The notes: a model not told the origin generated them from the letters alone. A stretch of DNA of 64,000 bases from Toxorhynchites rutilus septentrionalis (GCF_029784135.1 NC_073745.1:163257328-163321327); one strand, 5' to 3'. Shown: positions 1-10,274, counted from the first letter of the stretch. Translations and numbers: made by a program.

Positions 1-390
1 AAGAGCGTTCAAAACAATTTCGATAAGTTATTCCTGCTGTACGCGCGATTTTCCAAATCTGATAAATGTAAAATATAACTTACAAAATGTTTAACCTAAT
101 GCCATCAATAACTCGATATTTTTAATTTTGCGACTTGGTCCGCTGTGACTTAACACCGACCATATATGAAATGATAAACAAGTAATTAAATAAAATGAAT
201 GCGTAGTCCTACATCCTAAGCGGTCGTGTCTTGGATATAACCCCCTATTACTTTTGTTTAACGAAATAATTTACAATTCCCATATGTTACGAAAGAGTAT
301 ACCACATAAAAATATACCACAAAACATTTATCGCATATATGAATAACTGGTGTTAATTTTCTAATACATGTCGTTCACTGCAAAAATTCG
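1..390. other. AT-rich stretch without a recognised gene; holds one repeat end
   Basis: No convincing open frame. Around 205-240 there is a degenerate copy of the dispersed motif seen elsewhere in the window (GTAGTCCTACATC, then a short spacer and ATATAACC), which marks one end of the TGACGTAGGACTA inverted-repeat family described at 2541-5850 and 8799-9602. Nothing else is recognised. Confidence 0.4.
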
Positions 391-1585
391 TCACGCACCC
401 TGTACAACTTGAGAAGCTGGAGGAGCTCCAAGCCATCCAAATAAAGTTCGTTGAAGAATAAAATAAATTATGATACCCGGCAGAGCAAATTTTCCCGTAT
501 CACAACTTCGGTGAGTAAATGAACAGAATAGAAGCGAGAAGCAAACGTTCCCGCATCGAATGACGCGAATCCAACACCGCATGAGCAATCTCGTAGTTTG
601 TATGATAGTTTGCCAAAGTCTTTCTTTCACCCCTTTAATCACTTGAACAAGCCGACCTTTCATCCACCCGTTACGATTCCCTTCGCCAACCACCAACACC
701 AATTGTCCTTCAGCAATTTCCTTTGCTTCAACGCCCCACCATGGTCGCTTAGTCAGCGTTAGAAAATACCTCTTGATTTACCTTCTCCAGCATACTTCGA
801 GCTGGTGTTTTATTTGGTTTCACTATGAACGTGTAGCTTCCGGCGAACTTGTAGCTTCGACAAACTGGTAACGCATAGTGTGTGGGTTTCGTCGACGAAC
901 TGTGTCAGTTGACCTCCAAGTACTGCAGCCAGAAGCTCTAAGCATGGTAACGATTGGGTCTGGGCTCACTTTTGTCTTCGCTGCAGCTAGAATGCATTCG
1001 GGTAATCCATCCACGTTGATGGCATCTATGAATACGTGGAGTTGTATGTTCTTGTAGCGATTATGGGTTGCCTCTGGGAAGTAGCAGCGATGTATTTTCA
1101 GGTCGCGAACACCGATCAACACGTTCATCTAATTTCTTCACTTCCGGCGTAGTTAATCTTCTACATTTTGATCTCACTGTGTTCCGGATCTTGATACCTG
1201 TTGCTGTAGGATCTTTCCGAGAACTACAAACAGACTGAGCGGATCTAGCGGATCGAAGAGCAACATCAGCGATATCATAGCAGCTGTGTTTTCAATGGAC
1301 TTTCATTGCTGTTGAGCAAATTAGCGATTTCTTGCTTCATCTCAGTTGGGAAACTGGAGGTATCATCTTGTGTCAAACACAGAACCATGAACTCGTTCGT
1401 AGTCGCTGAGTTTATCCGTATTATCTTCTTCGAGCTTCATTTCATCCAGGTCTCCCAAAACAGTGTTGTCATTGGACAGCCAGTTCCTCAGCTCGAAGCC
1501 ACCTTGCCCTCGAACGAAGCGCATTTACCGAGATACTTTAATATGCACAACATCCACGAGACAACACATCTGGATTATTAAGTCG
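391..1585 (-). pseudogene. BEL/Pao LTR-retrotransposon pol remnant
   Basis: Reading the minus strand from about 1585 down, three frames give pieces of a BEL/Pao polyprotein in the right order. First comes the end of the reverse transcriptase with a GGFELRNW motif (about 1500). Then come the LFDPL and GKILQQ motifs of the RT-to-RNase H connector (about 1200-1270), followed by the conserved IQLHVFIDA segment within the frame at 823-1128. A last frame (391-702) matches the C-terminal pol domain of this family (LVVGEGNRNGWMKGR, QTIIQT). Integrase, which should lie between the last two, is missing, so there is an internal deletion near 700-820. Stops and frameshifts break every part. No LTR was found at either side. 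The family call rests on motif order and is fairly secure; activity is excluded. Confidence 0.75.
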
Positions 1586-1687
1586 CATTAATTTGAATTT
1601 TAAATGAAGGAATCCTGCTTGATCACGACTCTCTTAGCCTTCCTACCTCATATATTAATTACGTTCATCATGAGCTTTTTGCTAATA

Positions 1688-2415
1688 CGAGGGTCACTAT
1701 TTATATTTCGGGAATAGGAACAAAAACAAATAGTTAAGCTGCGAATATATTTTTATTGTTTTTCAAAGTACTCGCCACGATGATCGATACACTTTTGCAT
1801 GCGCTTAAACCAATTTTCAAAGCATTTATTCCAATCGACACGAGCCTTTTTTTGAACGATTGTCAAATTATGTGGGATCCAACGTGAACATAATTTTCGC
1901 ACAACTAAGTGTTCATGTAAAATCGCATATATGCTGGTGGAACTAATGCTTAGGGATACCTCAATCTCACAATAGGTTACATGACGATCTTGCTTAATCA
2001 TTTCGTGCACAGCATCGATGTGTTCTGGCACTACAGTCGATTTTGGACGACCTTCACGAAAATCGTCGGACAGCGAGCTACGACCACGATTGAATTCACT
2101 ATACCAGCGATACACAGTGGTTTTTGATGGAGCTTCATCGCCAAAAGTCAAATTAAGTTGATTGACGCACTCTTGTTGTGATAATCCACGTCGAAAGTCG
2201 TAAAAAATCATCGCACGAAAATGTTCACGATTCAGTTCCATTTTTTTGCCGAGATCAAACTTTCAACTAAATATAAAATAAACAAATAGCGTCCGTATGA
2301 CAAAATATTCTGAGTACGTATATCGTCAAAAATGTCAAACTTTACGATGGAACCGTCAGACGGACTCACATGACATCAGTGTTGCCAATTCCCGAAATAT
2401 AAATAGTGACCCTCG
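1688..2415 (-). mobile_element. Internally deleted mariner element, 728 bp, with TA target duplication
   Basis: Both ends carry the same inverted repeat: the left end starts CGAGGGTCACTATTTATATT and the right end is its complement, with the first 28 bases identical and weaker similarity beyond. A TA dinucleotide flanks each end (1686-1687 and 2416-2417), as expected for the Tc1/mariner superfamily. A full mariner of this type is about 1.3 kb; this copy is short because the middle of the transposase gene is missing. The ends look intact, so a transposase supplied in trans could in principle recognise it. Confidence 0.9.
1753..2241 (-). CDS. Mariner transposase deletion derivative: DNA-binding half joined to C-terminal tail
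   Basis: An open frame of 162 codons with an ATG start near the 5' end of the element. Residues 1-125 or so match the N-terminal DNA-binding region of a mellifera-type mariner transposase: two helix-turn-helix motifs, the linker GRPKS, and WIPHNLT just before the catalytic domain. At about residue 137 the protein jumps from KKARVDW straight to the extreme C terminus (CFENWFKRMQKCIDHRGEYFEKQ region, residues about 140-162). The catalytic domain with its three acidic residues is absent, so it cannot cut DNA. The join is in frame and no stop interrupts the derivative, which is unusual for a decayed copy. It may be an accidental deletion product, or it could still bind mariner ends; the latter is inference only. 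Confidence 0.85.
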   Translation of the reverse strand: MELNREHFRAMIFYDFRRGLSQQECVNQLNLTFGDEAPSKTTVYRWYSEFNRGRSSLSDDFREGRPKSTVVPEHIDAVHEMIKQDRHVTYCEIEVSLSISSTSIYAILHEHLVVRKLCSRWIPHNLTIVQKKARVDWNKCFENWFKRMQKCIDHRGEYFEKQ

Positions 2416-2822
2416 TATGACTTATCAATTCAATAAATATTTTGAACAAATAAATTTTCATGCACCCAGAGAGCAATAAAAATTCGCATCCTATTGATAT
2501 GTGTTGTCAAATAGTGAATCATGTTAAAAAAACAGAAAGTGGGTTATATCTATGGTATAACCGCAATGGTGACGTAGGACTATCGTTGATTCAGTGATCC
2601 TTTGTTTGAAGTTGAATCTGAATCCATTCTGAATGAATGAATAAATGAATATTTAGGGGACTTCGAAAACGAGAGCGTTACGTTGGAGGTACAAGGTTTT
2701 ATGCATCCAATATTGGATACGAAAATATCCTACTGATGGGGAAGAATAATCTTCAAAAGCTATCCTGTTAATTGCGATTAATTGAAAAATCACAAAACTA
2801 AATGTATTTGGTCATAGTGTTA

Positions 2823-3277
2823 TACCAGGGACAGACATACAGCTGTAATTGCGTTGTACATGTACAGCGTTGTACAGGTACCATCGTACCATGACAGACA
2901 TACTTTGGTTGTACATTGTACCGTATGTCAAACTGACAATCAGATATTTTTCCAATTTTCACCACATATTTCAATGAAAAAGGTTTTTATTTAGTGTCTA
3001 AACTATCCAACACAACAAAAAAGTTTCCAATATGAGTTATTAACTTAAAAGAAAGTCAATGAAAAGAACGTTTATCAAGTGATTTGATTCTGCTTGTTCA
3101 TGCTACCCACCACTAACCGTCTATGGCGCTGCGCACAGTACAACTGTAGCCATGTACAGCGGTACAGGTACAGCGATTGTACCGAGTTGCTTGCATGGTT
3201 CTAGCGCTGTACATGGTGACAGACATACAGACAGACATACGAAGTACAACGCAAGTACAGCTGTATGTCTGTCATAA
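2823..3277. mobile_element. Short TIR element (MITE-like) with an empty-site paralogue in the window
   Basis: The two ends are inverted copies (left GACAGACATACAGCTGTA, right TACAGCTGTATGTCTGTC), and further GTACAGCG and ACAGACATAC strings repeat inside. The flanking hexamers GTGTTA (2817-2822) and GTATTA (3278-3283) look like an imperfect target duplication. The paralogous sequence at 5026-5050 reads through the same site without the element, which supports insertion. It codes for no transposase. The superfamily is not clear. Confidence 0.7.
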
Positions 3278-3283
3278 GTATTA

Positions 3284-3743
3284 CATGGATAGAAAACATT
3301 CAAATAAACTCTTTCACATGAATGTATTTTTAAATTCCCAGAGGAACTGGCAGATTATTTTCAGTAACGATTAGACATTTCCACATTTTCCTCGATACTG
3401 GAAGCCCACCAGTGGTTTATACTAACTCGATAACCATCTGTTAATAGCACTTGATTGAAACATATTTGGTCACAGTGTTACATGGATAGAAAACATTAAA
3501 ATAAACTCTTTCACATGAATGTATTTTTAAATTCTCAGAGGAACTGACAGATTATTTTCAGTAACGATTAGATATTTGCACATTTTCCTCGATACTGGGA
3601 GCCCACCAGTGGTTAATGCTAATTCGATAACCACCTGTTAATAGCACTTGATTGAAAAATATTTGGTCACAGTGTTACATGAATAGAAAACATCAAAATA
3701 AACTCTTTCACATGAATGTAGTTTTAAATTCCCAGAGGAACTG
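3284..3743. repeat. Tandem array of a 197-bp unit, about 2.3 copies
   Basis: The string TTACATGRATAGAAAACAT recurs at 3281, 3478 and 3675, exactly 197 bp apart each time, with high similarity across the unit (landmarks: TCTTTCACATGAATGTA, CAGAGGAACTG, CCCACCAGTGG, TAGCACTTGATTGAAA). The third unit is cut after its first third by the LINE tail at 3744. The same unit returns at 5036-5310, so the array was one block before later changes. Confidence 0.85.
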
Positions 3744-4520
3744 AAGTGCAAGACAGTCACATTTACAAGGCGCCAATCGTTTCTGTCCCATGACTACATA
3801 ATCGGTTCTGCTGTTATCGATCGCGTTACCTCCATTCGAGATCTCGGGGTAATTCTCGACATCAAACTAAAGTTTACCAAACACATCAACAACGTCATCG
3901 CAAAAGGATACGCTGTTCTAGGGTTAATCCGGCGGAACACGCAGTCCTTCCGTGACCCGTACACGCTGAAGGCTCTGTACAGCTCAATGGTTCGAAGTGT
4001 CCTTGAATACGCAGCATGCGTGTGGGCTCCTTATCATACAACGCACATCATCAGGATCGAAAAAGTGCAACGCTGTTTTATTCGCTACGCCTTAAGACAA
4101 CTGCCATGGAATGATCCCGCTCATCTTCCTGATTACGAAAGTCGCTGCATGCTTATTGACATAGAAACGCTTTCGGCGAGGCGGAAGAAAATTCAACGTC
4201 TGTTTGTCTTCGATTTACTGTCCGGAAACATCGACTGTGCGGAGTTAATCAGCGAGATACGGTTTTACGCTCCCACCAGACAGCTCCGCGAAAGACAGCT
4301 ATTGGCGATACGGCCGCATACTACGTCGTACGGGCAATACTGTCCTTTGTCTAGCTGCTTCCGTGCGTTTAATGAAGTTCAATGTCACTTCGATTTTAAT
4401 GTATCTAAATGTGTTTTTAAACGTAGAATTAGGAATATTAGGTAGTATTTAAGATTTGTCAGTCTGTGAGATGTTTTTTTTTTAAATCTAAGACGAAGTG
4501 AAATAAATAAATAAATAAAT
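3744..4520 (+). pseudogene. 5'-truncated non-LTR retrotransposon (Jockey-like), C-terminal tail only
   Basis: The frame is open from 3744 to the stop at 4445 (about 233 codons) with no start of its own. It covers the segment after the reverse transcriptase palm: IRDLGVILD, then the thumb (YTLKALYSSMVRSVLEYA, ACVWAPYHTTHI) and a C-terminal region with LPDYESRC and FVFDLLSGNIDC typical of Jockey-related elements. About 55 bp after the stop the sequence ends in an AAAT repeat (4500-4520), a normal LINE 3' end. The insertion interrupts the 197-bp tandem unit: the paralogue at 5290-5315 reads through from AGAGGAACTG to TTATTTTCC. It is truncated and inactive, but its remaining frame is undamaged, so it is probably fairly young. 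Confidence 0.8.
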
Positions 4521-4910
4521 TATTTTCCGGATCTTCTATTCGATGCTGAATGGCATCCAAACGGAAAGAATTCCGTGCGTGTATGTGTGTGTGTAGCGGC
4601 TGCTTCGATGGTCACCTTCTCTTCTCCTGAAGGATCGGCTTCTCTGTGCTCCCTCACAGTTTCAAACAAACTGCTTGCGTTTCAGGGCAGATCTCGATCC
4701 TTCGCCGTCCAGCATCCTCAGCAACAATGTTGTCTTGTCGATGTCCTCACGAAAAATGAATGCGTCTCACCACCAGAATATCGCTTAAGCATGCTTTTTG
4801 TGCGTGATTGAATCGAAAGAAGGCGTGGTTTACGATGGCAATTTGGAAGGCAAACTAGAGGGGAATGAACTCTCTGAGCTCGGAACTTTCGGCGACTGAG
4901 CAATAATCGA
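4521..4910. repeat. Diverged first copy of the block found at 5311-5580
   Basis: From TTATTTTCCGGATCTTC to the CA/TG microsatellite and AGCGGCTGCTTCGA the sequence is almost the same as 5311-5395. After that, similarity drops but stays visible (CTTCTCTTCTCCTGAAGGAT against CACTCTCCTCCTGATGGAT). On the minus strand both copies encode a similar short stretch (RSSRYTHTHT, EFFPFGCHSAS), but neither has a clean long frame. I do not recognise the product and do not call a gene. Confidence 0.5.
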
Positions 4911-5035
4911 TTGCGGGCGCATACAATATTGGATATGGAAATATCCTACTGATGGGGAAGAATAATCTTCAGAAGCTATCCTGTTAATTGCGATTGATTT
5001 AAAAATCACAAAACAAAATGTATTTGGTCATAGTG

Positions 5036-5310
5036 TTACATGGATAGAAAACATTCAAATAAACTCTTTCACATGAATGTAATTTTAAATTCCCAGAGGA
5101 ACTGGCAGATTATTTTCAGTAAAGATTAGATATTTCCACATTTTCCTCGATACTGGAAGCCCACCAGTGGTTAATGCTAACTCGATAACCATCTGTTAAT
5201 AGCACTTGATTGAAACATATTTGGTTACAGTGTTACATGGATAGAAAACATTCAAATAAACTCTTTCACATGAATGTATTTTTAAATTCCCAGAGGAACT
5301 GGCAGATTAT
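5036..5310. repeat. Second stretch of the 197-bp tandem unit
   Basis: TTACATGGATAGAAAACAT at 5036 and 5233 again gives a 197-bp period. It is preceded by the same 130-bp leader that precedes the first array (CATACAATATTGGATA here, CATCCAATATTGGATA near 2703), so leader plus array plus block have been duplicated together: about 2700-4900 and 4905-5580. Confidence 0.8.
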
Positions 5311-5700
5311 TTTCCGGATCTTTCTCGATGCTGAATGGCATCCAAACGGAAAGAATTCCGCGTGTGTATGTGTGTGTGTGTAGCGGCTGCTTCGAGATCT
5401 TCTCGGGGAACCGTTTGTGGCATCACTCTCCTCCTGATGGATTCCCTTCTGGCCTACGGTGTACAAACAGGCTCTTGGTGACACCGTTCATTCGCGCTTT
5501 CATGATAAACGAAGAGCTTCACCATAACAGCGACAACATGCTCCAATCACTGTTCAATTAGAACTGAGTGGATTTCCGAGCGGCGCTCGCTTATATACCG
5601 ATTGGTGATTTCAATAGCCTGTTTTGAAAGCAATTTTAAGACTATTGAAACAAGTTTTTGGATCAGAAAGTAACAAGTATAGAACGCGTAGACATTTTAT
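5311..5700 (-). promoter_or_regulatory. Promoter-like block (TATA box plus initiator), minus strand
   Basis: On the minus strand a TATATAA box (5591-5597) lies about 32 bp upstream of a TCAGTT initiator (A at 5565), which is the usual arthropod core-promoter spacing, with a CCAATC motif just before it. The same block, in plus orientation, occurs at 32040-32160: ATCCRAAAACTTGTTTCAATAG, then TATATAA, then GGRAATCCAC and CTCAG. The sequences downstream differ. That conservation across two repeats suggests a real or recently real promoter carried by an element. No clear protein follows; short minus-strand frames (5266-5484) are not recognised. Confidence 0.45.
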
Positions 5701-5859
5701 CTTTCGAATGAAGTGTTTATCATACCATTTCGTTCAGTTGTTTAGGAGCTATTAACGCTCAAAATCTCGGTCTCCGGCGTAACGCTTTCGTTTTCGAAAC
5801 TTTGATTTTACACCCCGGTATAGAAATGAAAGACGTAGTCCTACGTCAAAATGCATATC

Positions 5860-6119
5860 TACAATGCATATGAAGATATAATAGAAAATTATTAGTACTG
5901 GAAAATATCAAAGGTCAAATCCTGGGAACAACCCGCTGTAAGGCTGGAGTGATTTATTGACAAACATGAGCGAATGTTTTTCTCTTGAGGTGATACTTAA
6001 GTTTCTGGCCTATTAGTCATAACGACGGAAAGAACATCTTACTGTGGCGAATTCAGCGCTAATTGTGAAAATGCTATGTTATCGACAACGATTCTAAGAG
6101 TATTTATACAACTGTACTC
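5860..6119. other. No gene recognised
   Basis: AT-rich sequence between the composite repeat and the 5' region of the RTE-like element. No open frame, repeat or motif that I can support. Confidence 0.4.
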
Positions 6120-8205
6120 TCTTATAGACGAGAACACTGGTTCGGTAAAACCATAGCAAGGCGGTAGAGGAAATGCTTCGCCAAACCCGAGCGTCTGTTT
6201 TCTCCAGGTTAGGGACAGCTCAAAACGGCGTCTGTTCTCCAGGTTAGGGCGACAGAATCACCGTCCTCGTGTCAGCGTGGGACTCTAAATAGTACCGGCA
6301 CGACGGTCCTTCAGCGAGACAGGGGGTTGGTCGCAGGCCTTGCAGGCCGCCACCGTAAAATTGAGCAAGCAGTGAATAATGAACAAGGAAATTCGAACCG
6401 GAACAATCGGCACGGATCCACGCGACGAAAACGGACTGTGGATTGGAAACTCAGTACGTGGAACTGTCGATCTCTCAACTTCCAAGGAAGCACTCAAGTG
6501 CTCTCCGACGTATTGAAGAGCCGCATGTTCGACGTCGTAGCGCTGCAGGAGGTGTGCTGGATGGGCTCAACGGTACGTACATTTAGGGATGGTCACACCA
6601 TCTACCAGAGTTGCGGCAACACACACGAGCTGAGCACAGTTTTCATAGTGATGGGCGCGATACGACAGCGAGTGATTGGGTGGTGACCAATTTGTCCTCG
6701 AATGTGCAGATTGAGAATCAAGGGTCGATTCTTCAACATTAGCATCATCATCGTGCACATCCCATACCTCGGAAGTACTGATGATGACAAGGAAGAGTTT
6801 TACGCGCAGTTAGAGCGTGAACACGATCACGATCACACGATGGACAATCGTGAAGTGACGGAAAGGTGGAAGCAGCACTTCGACGAACACCTGAATGGCG
6901 GAGCAGAGAACCATGGCGGCGGGGAAAGCAATTTCGTCGGTGGGACAAGCGTGGAGGAGGTGCAAGCTCCAACGATAAGCGAAGTTAAGGACGCCACCAA
7001 CCAGCTGAAAACCAATAAATCCGCTGGGAAGGATGGTATCGGAGCGGAGCTTATTAAGATGGGAACGGAGAAGCTGGCCATTTGTCTGCACCGGCTGATT
7101 GTGAGAATTTGGGATGCAGAACAACTGCCGGAGGAGTAGAAGGATGGGGTTACCTGCGACAAGCTGGACTGTGAGAACTATCGTGCAATCACCGTCTTCA
7201 ATGCTGCCAAAGTGCTATCCCAAATTATTTTCCACCGATTACGAACAGATTTGTGGGAAGTTACCAGGCCGGCTTCGTCGAAGGACGGTCAACGACGGAC
7301 CAAATTTTTACGTTGCGACAGATCATCCAGAAAGGCCGTGAATACAGACTCCCTACGCACCATCTGTTTATCGATTTCAAAGCAGCGTATGATACCGGGA
7401 AGCTGATTAGACTGATTAAAGCTACGGTGGATGGTACGCAATACTGTGTGCGGATTTCGGGTGGACTGTCGAGTTCATTCGTATCCCACTTCGGCAAGGT
7501 GATGGCCTTTCTGCTTGCTATTCAACATAGCGTTATAGGGTGTTATGCACCGAGCGAATATAAATTGACGGTTGAGATTGACGAGTTCGTCTACCTTGGC
7601 TCACTGGTGACGGCGGACAATGACAGCATCCGCGAGATTCGGAGGCGCATTATAAGCGGAAGTCGTGCCTACTATGGGCTTCACAAGCAATTGCGGTCGA
7701 ACAGACTGAGCCAAAGTGCAAAGTGTAAACTGTACAAGACGCTTATTAGACCGGCTGTTCTCTACGGGCATGAAACGTGGACAATGCTCGAGGAGGACCT
7801 GCGAGTGCTCGGAGTTTTCGAAGGACGAGTACTAAGAACGATCTTCGGCGGCGTGCAGAAGAACGGAGTATGGAGGCGAAGAATGAACCATGAACTCGCA
7901 CAGCTCTTCGGTGAACCCAGTATTCAGAAGGTGGTTAAAGCTGGACGGATATGGTGGGCAGGGTATGTTACAAGAATGCCGGACAACTACCCTGTGAAGA
8001 TGGTGTTTGCCTCAAATCCGGTAGGTACAAGACGAACAGCGATCTAGATGATTAGACTACTTGGAGCGAGATCTGGCGGCGAGCACGCGATGCCCGCGAA
8101 ATTCGAGACCGACAGCTCATAACCGAGTGAATTGGAGGAATATTTTTCATCAGGCCTTGCCATAAGACGGAAGGCCAGTTAAATAATAATAATAATAACT
8201 TTTAT
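6120..8205 (+). pseudogene. Decayed RTE-like non-LTR retrotransposon
   Basis: The 5' part has a twice-repeated string (TCTCCAGGTTAGGG at about 6201 and 6239). From about 6440 the frame gives the start of an APE-type endonuclease (STWNCRSLNFQGS, DVVALQEV), then RLRIKGRFFNISII near 6705. The middle of the endonuclease is deleted. A second frame (to 7139) has ISEVKDATNQLKTNKSAGKDGIGAELIK, the entry to the reverse transcriptase, followed by RAITVFNAA, QAGFVEGRSTTDQIF and LFIDFKAAYD (7170-7400). The catalytic YADD region is lost to another deletion near 7490. The tail frame (to 8047) has VYLGSLVTADND, LIRPAVLYGHETWT and RRRMNHELAQLFGEP, then a TAA repeat at 8182-8200 as 3' end. Stops and shifts make it inactive. 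RTE is the best fit by motif style; I am less sure of the clade than of the class. Confidence 0.75.
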
Positions 8206-8214
8206 ACTTATACA

Positions 8215-10273
8215 GCCATTCTATGTCAAACCGATATAGTGGTTCTCACATTTTCGTGGGAAGTGGAAATTTTGTTTTTTGTCGCAGACCCGTAATTTTT
8301 TATTTTTTTAGGGTGACTATTTCCATTTTGAGGTGGTCCGAAAAATCAATTTTTTCCACTTTTTTCAAAAAATGACTTTTTTCAAAAATTTATAACTTTT
8401 GAACTACTGAGCCGATTTAAAAGATTGACATATCAAATTAAAGCAATTAGCTGATCTTTTTTGAAAAAAATACCAGGATTGCACAAAATTTTAATGTTGG
8501 TTTCGTTATTAATGATTGTATTTGTTTTTTATAGTTTTCATGGTCTCGGGCGCTATTAAAGGCGCTATATTATTTGATTTTATTTTTTTTTTTGGAAAGC
8601 TGGGGATTTTTCACATAACATATCTCGAAACCAGGGAGGCGTTTTTTTCGTTTTTGAGTTATGATTTTTGAAAAAATAACACACTTGCCAATTATTTGGA
8701 TTATAGTCACATACATCCATTCTAGTCGCATAGGAATATTGAACGAAAACTGTAAATATGTTAACTTTGAAAAATCATAACTTAAAAACGAAAAAAAAGG
8801 GTGGGTTATATCTATGACATAACCGCAAAGTTGACGTGGGACTACCTTAGCTTAGCAATCATTTATTTGTATTGATTAAATTTTTGTTTGAATGAAACAA
8901 TTTCCGAATTCAATTGAATCCAATATATTTGCTTTGTGAGTGAAAATATTGTATAATGCCACCTTAGTCAATTCATGAATTGTGATAGATTATGTTCTTC
9001 GTTACAAGTAAATTCAATGACAGTCCTTTTACGTTTGGTATGATGACAGAAGTTTGTATTAGGTAAACACATTTCAGTCGGATTTGCAATGCCAATTTCT
9101 CCACGCTCCATGGATTTAACGTCTGTTTTAGGGAAACACATTTCAGTCGGAACAGAAATACCCCCGACATTCATGTATTTGCAATAGCGATTTCTCCAAC
9201 GCTGCTTGGTTTTGAAGTCTGTGTTAAGGAACACATTTCGGTGATCTCAAAAATCCCCATACCTTCATGTATTTGCGATGCCGATTTCTCCAATGCTGCT
9301 TAGTTATGATGACTGTGTTGGGGAAACCGTAAATCGGGCCAATCCAAACGAGGCAGTTAGAGCGTTTAGATAACGCTTAACATTTTACAGTTATTCAATT
9401 GTTTTTCTAATGAAAAATGACATTTTATTAATTGCGATAGGAGCGTAGAAATATTCGCTATCCATTGATGCAAACATCTTTTCGATCCAGTAAGAAATGT
9501 TCGAGTTATAAGCATTCGGAATCTTTCATTTTTTCCTGAATGTTCTGTTAGGTTTTCATTTTACCCCCCATATACTCCGATTGGACGTGGTCCCACGTCA
9601 AAAAACGCCTCCTTGGAAAAATTCTCAGCTTTCCATAAACAATATAAAAATACATGGCGCCCTTGGTCCGAAATAATTACGAAAACAAAACCCATTTTTG
9701 TTCAGAGTGTAATATTTTTTCAAACAAGACTAGCTTCTTGGATTTAATTTGATATGTTGATCATCTGAATCGGTCCAGTAGATCAAAAGTTATGATTTTT
9801 CGGACCATCGGTTAACTTTGAAAAATCATAACTCAAAAACGAAAAAAAACGCCTCCCTGGTTTCGAGATGTATTATGTGAAAAATCCTCAGCTTTCCAGA
9901 AAAAATATTAAAAAATATAGCGCCATTGGTCCCGAGACCATGGAAACTATAAAAAACAAATACCATCAATAATAACGAAAACATAATTAAAATTTTCTGT
10001 AACTAGTATTTTTACAAAAAAGACCAGCTAATTGGCTTTAATTTAATGTGTCGAACATCTTAATTGGTCCAGTGGTTCCAAAGTTATGAATGAAAAAAGT
10101 TATTTTTGGCAAAAAATGCAAAAAAAATGATTTTTTGGACCACCGTAAAATGGAAATGGTCACCCTAACAAAAAAAAAAAAAAAATACGGGTCTAATAAT
10201 TTGCGATAAAGAACAAAACTACCACTTTGGACGAAAATCTGAGATCCACTTTATCGGTTTGGCATGGAATGTG
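8215..10273. mobile_element. Foldback element with inverted arms of about 470 bp
   Basis: The left arm (8215 to about 8690) and the right arm (about 9810-10273) are inverted copies. The outer ends read CTATGTCAAACCGATAT and, inverted, CCATGCCAAACCGATAA; inner landmarks are GGGAGGCGTTTTTTTCG and CGAAAAAAAACGCCTCCC, and the TAACTTTTGAACTACTG-type lines. A shorter second copy of the right arm lies at 9603-9795, so the arms contain internal direct duplication. The centre is split by a separate TIR element (8799-9602). No coding frame is present. The arms should form very strong hairpins. A transposase source is unknown. Confidence 0.75.
8799..9602. mobile_element. TGACGTGGGAC-family inverted-repeat element nested in the foldback
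   Basis: The left edge carries a hairpin (GGTTAT...ATAACC, 8804-8824) and then TTGACGTGGGACTACC (8831). The right edge carries the inverted motif as a perfect palindrome, GACGTGGTCCCACGTC (9584-9599), ending in CAA. The foldback sequence reads through the site elsewhere (AACGAAAAAAAACGCCTCC at about 9836), so the boundaries are set by an empty site. Inside, three diverged direct repeats of a GGAAACACATTTCAGTCGG-like unit lie near 9060-9320. There is no transposase frame. Confidence 0.65.
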
Positions 10274-10274
10274 T

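Larger units (their letters stand above)
2541..5850. repeat. Composite repeat block bounded by inverted TGACGTAGGACTA motifs
   Basis: The left edge has a small hairpin (GGTTATA near 2543, TATAACC near 2557) followed by GGTGACGTAGGACTA. The right edge has the inverted motif as a perfect 16-bp palindrome, GACGTAGTCCTACGTC (5832-5847). Sequence near each edge also matches in inverted or direct order, for example an ACGAAAGCGTTACG-like string near 2675 and near 5780. Other window copies of these edges occur near 205, 8799-9602, 25588, 32710-32755 and 37475. Inside lie 197-bp tandem units, a small TIR element, a LINE tail and a promoter-like block. It is best read as one large non-autonomous inverted-repeat element that has collected insertions; a chance pairing of two separate elements is possible. 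Confidence 0.5.

Noticed and set aside
3284..5310. CRISPR-like array
   Set aside because: Units are 197 bp and contiguous without unique spacers, and the genome is eukaryotic.
5266..5561. Histone or other small gene behind the TATA block
   Set aside because: The promoter spacing is suggestive, but the frames (77 and 72 codons) match no histone and differ between the two copies.
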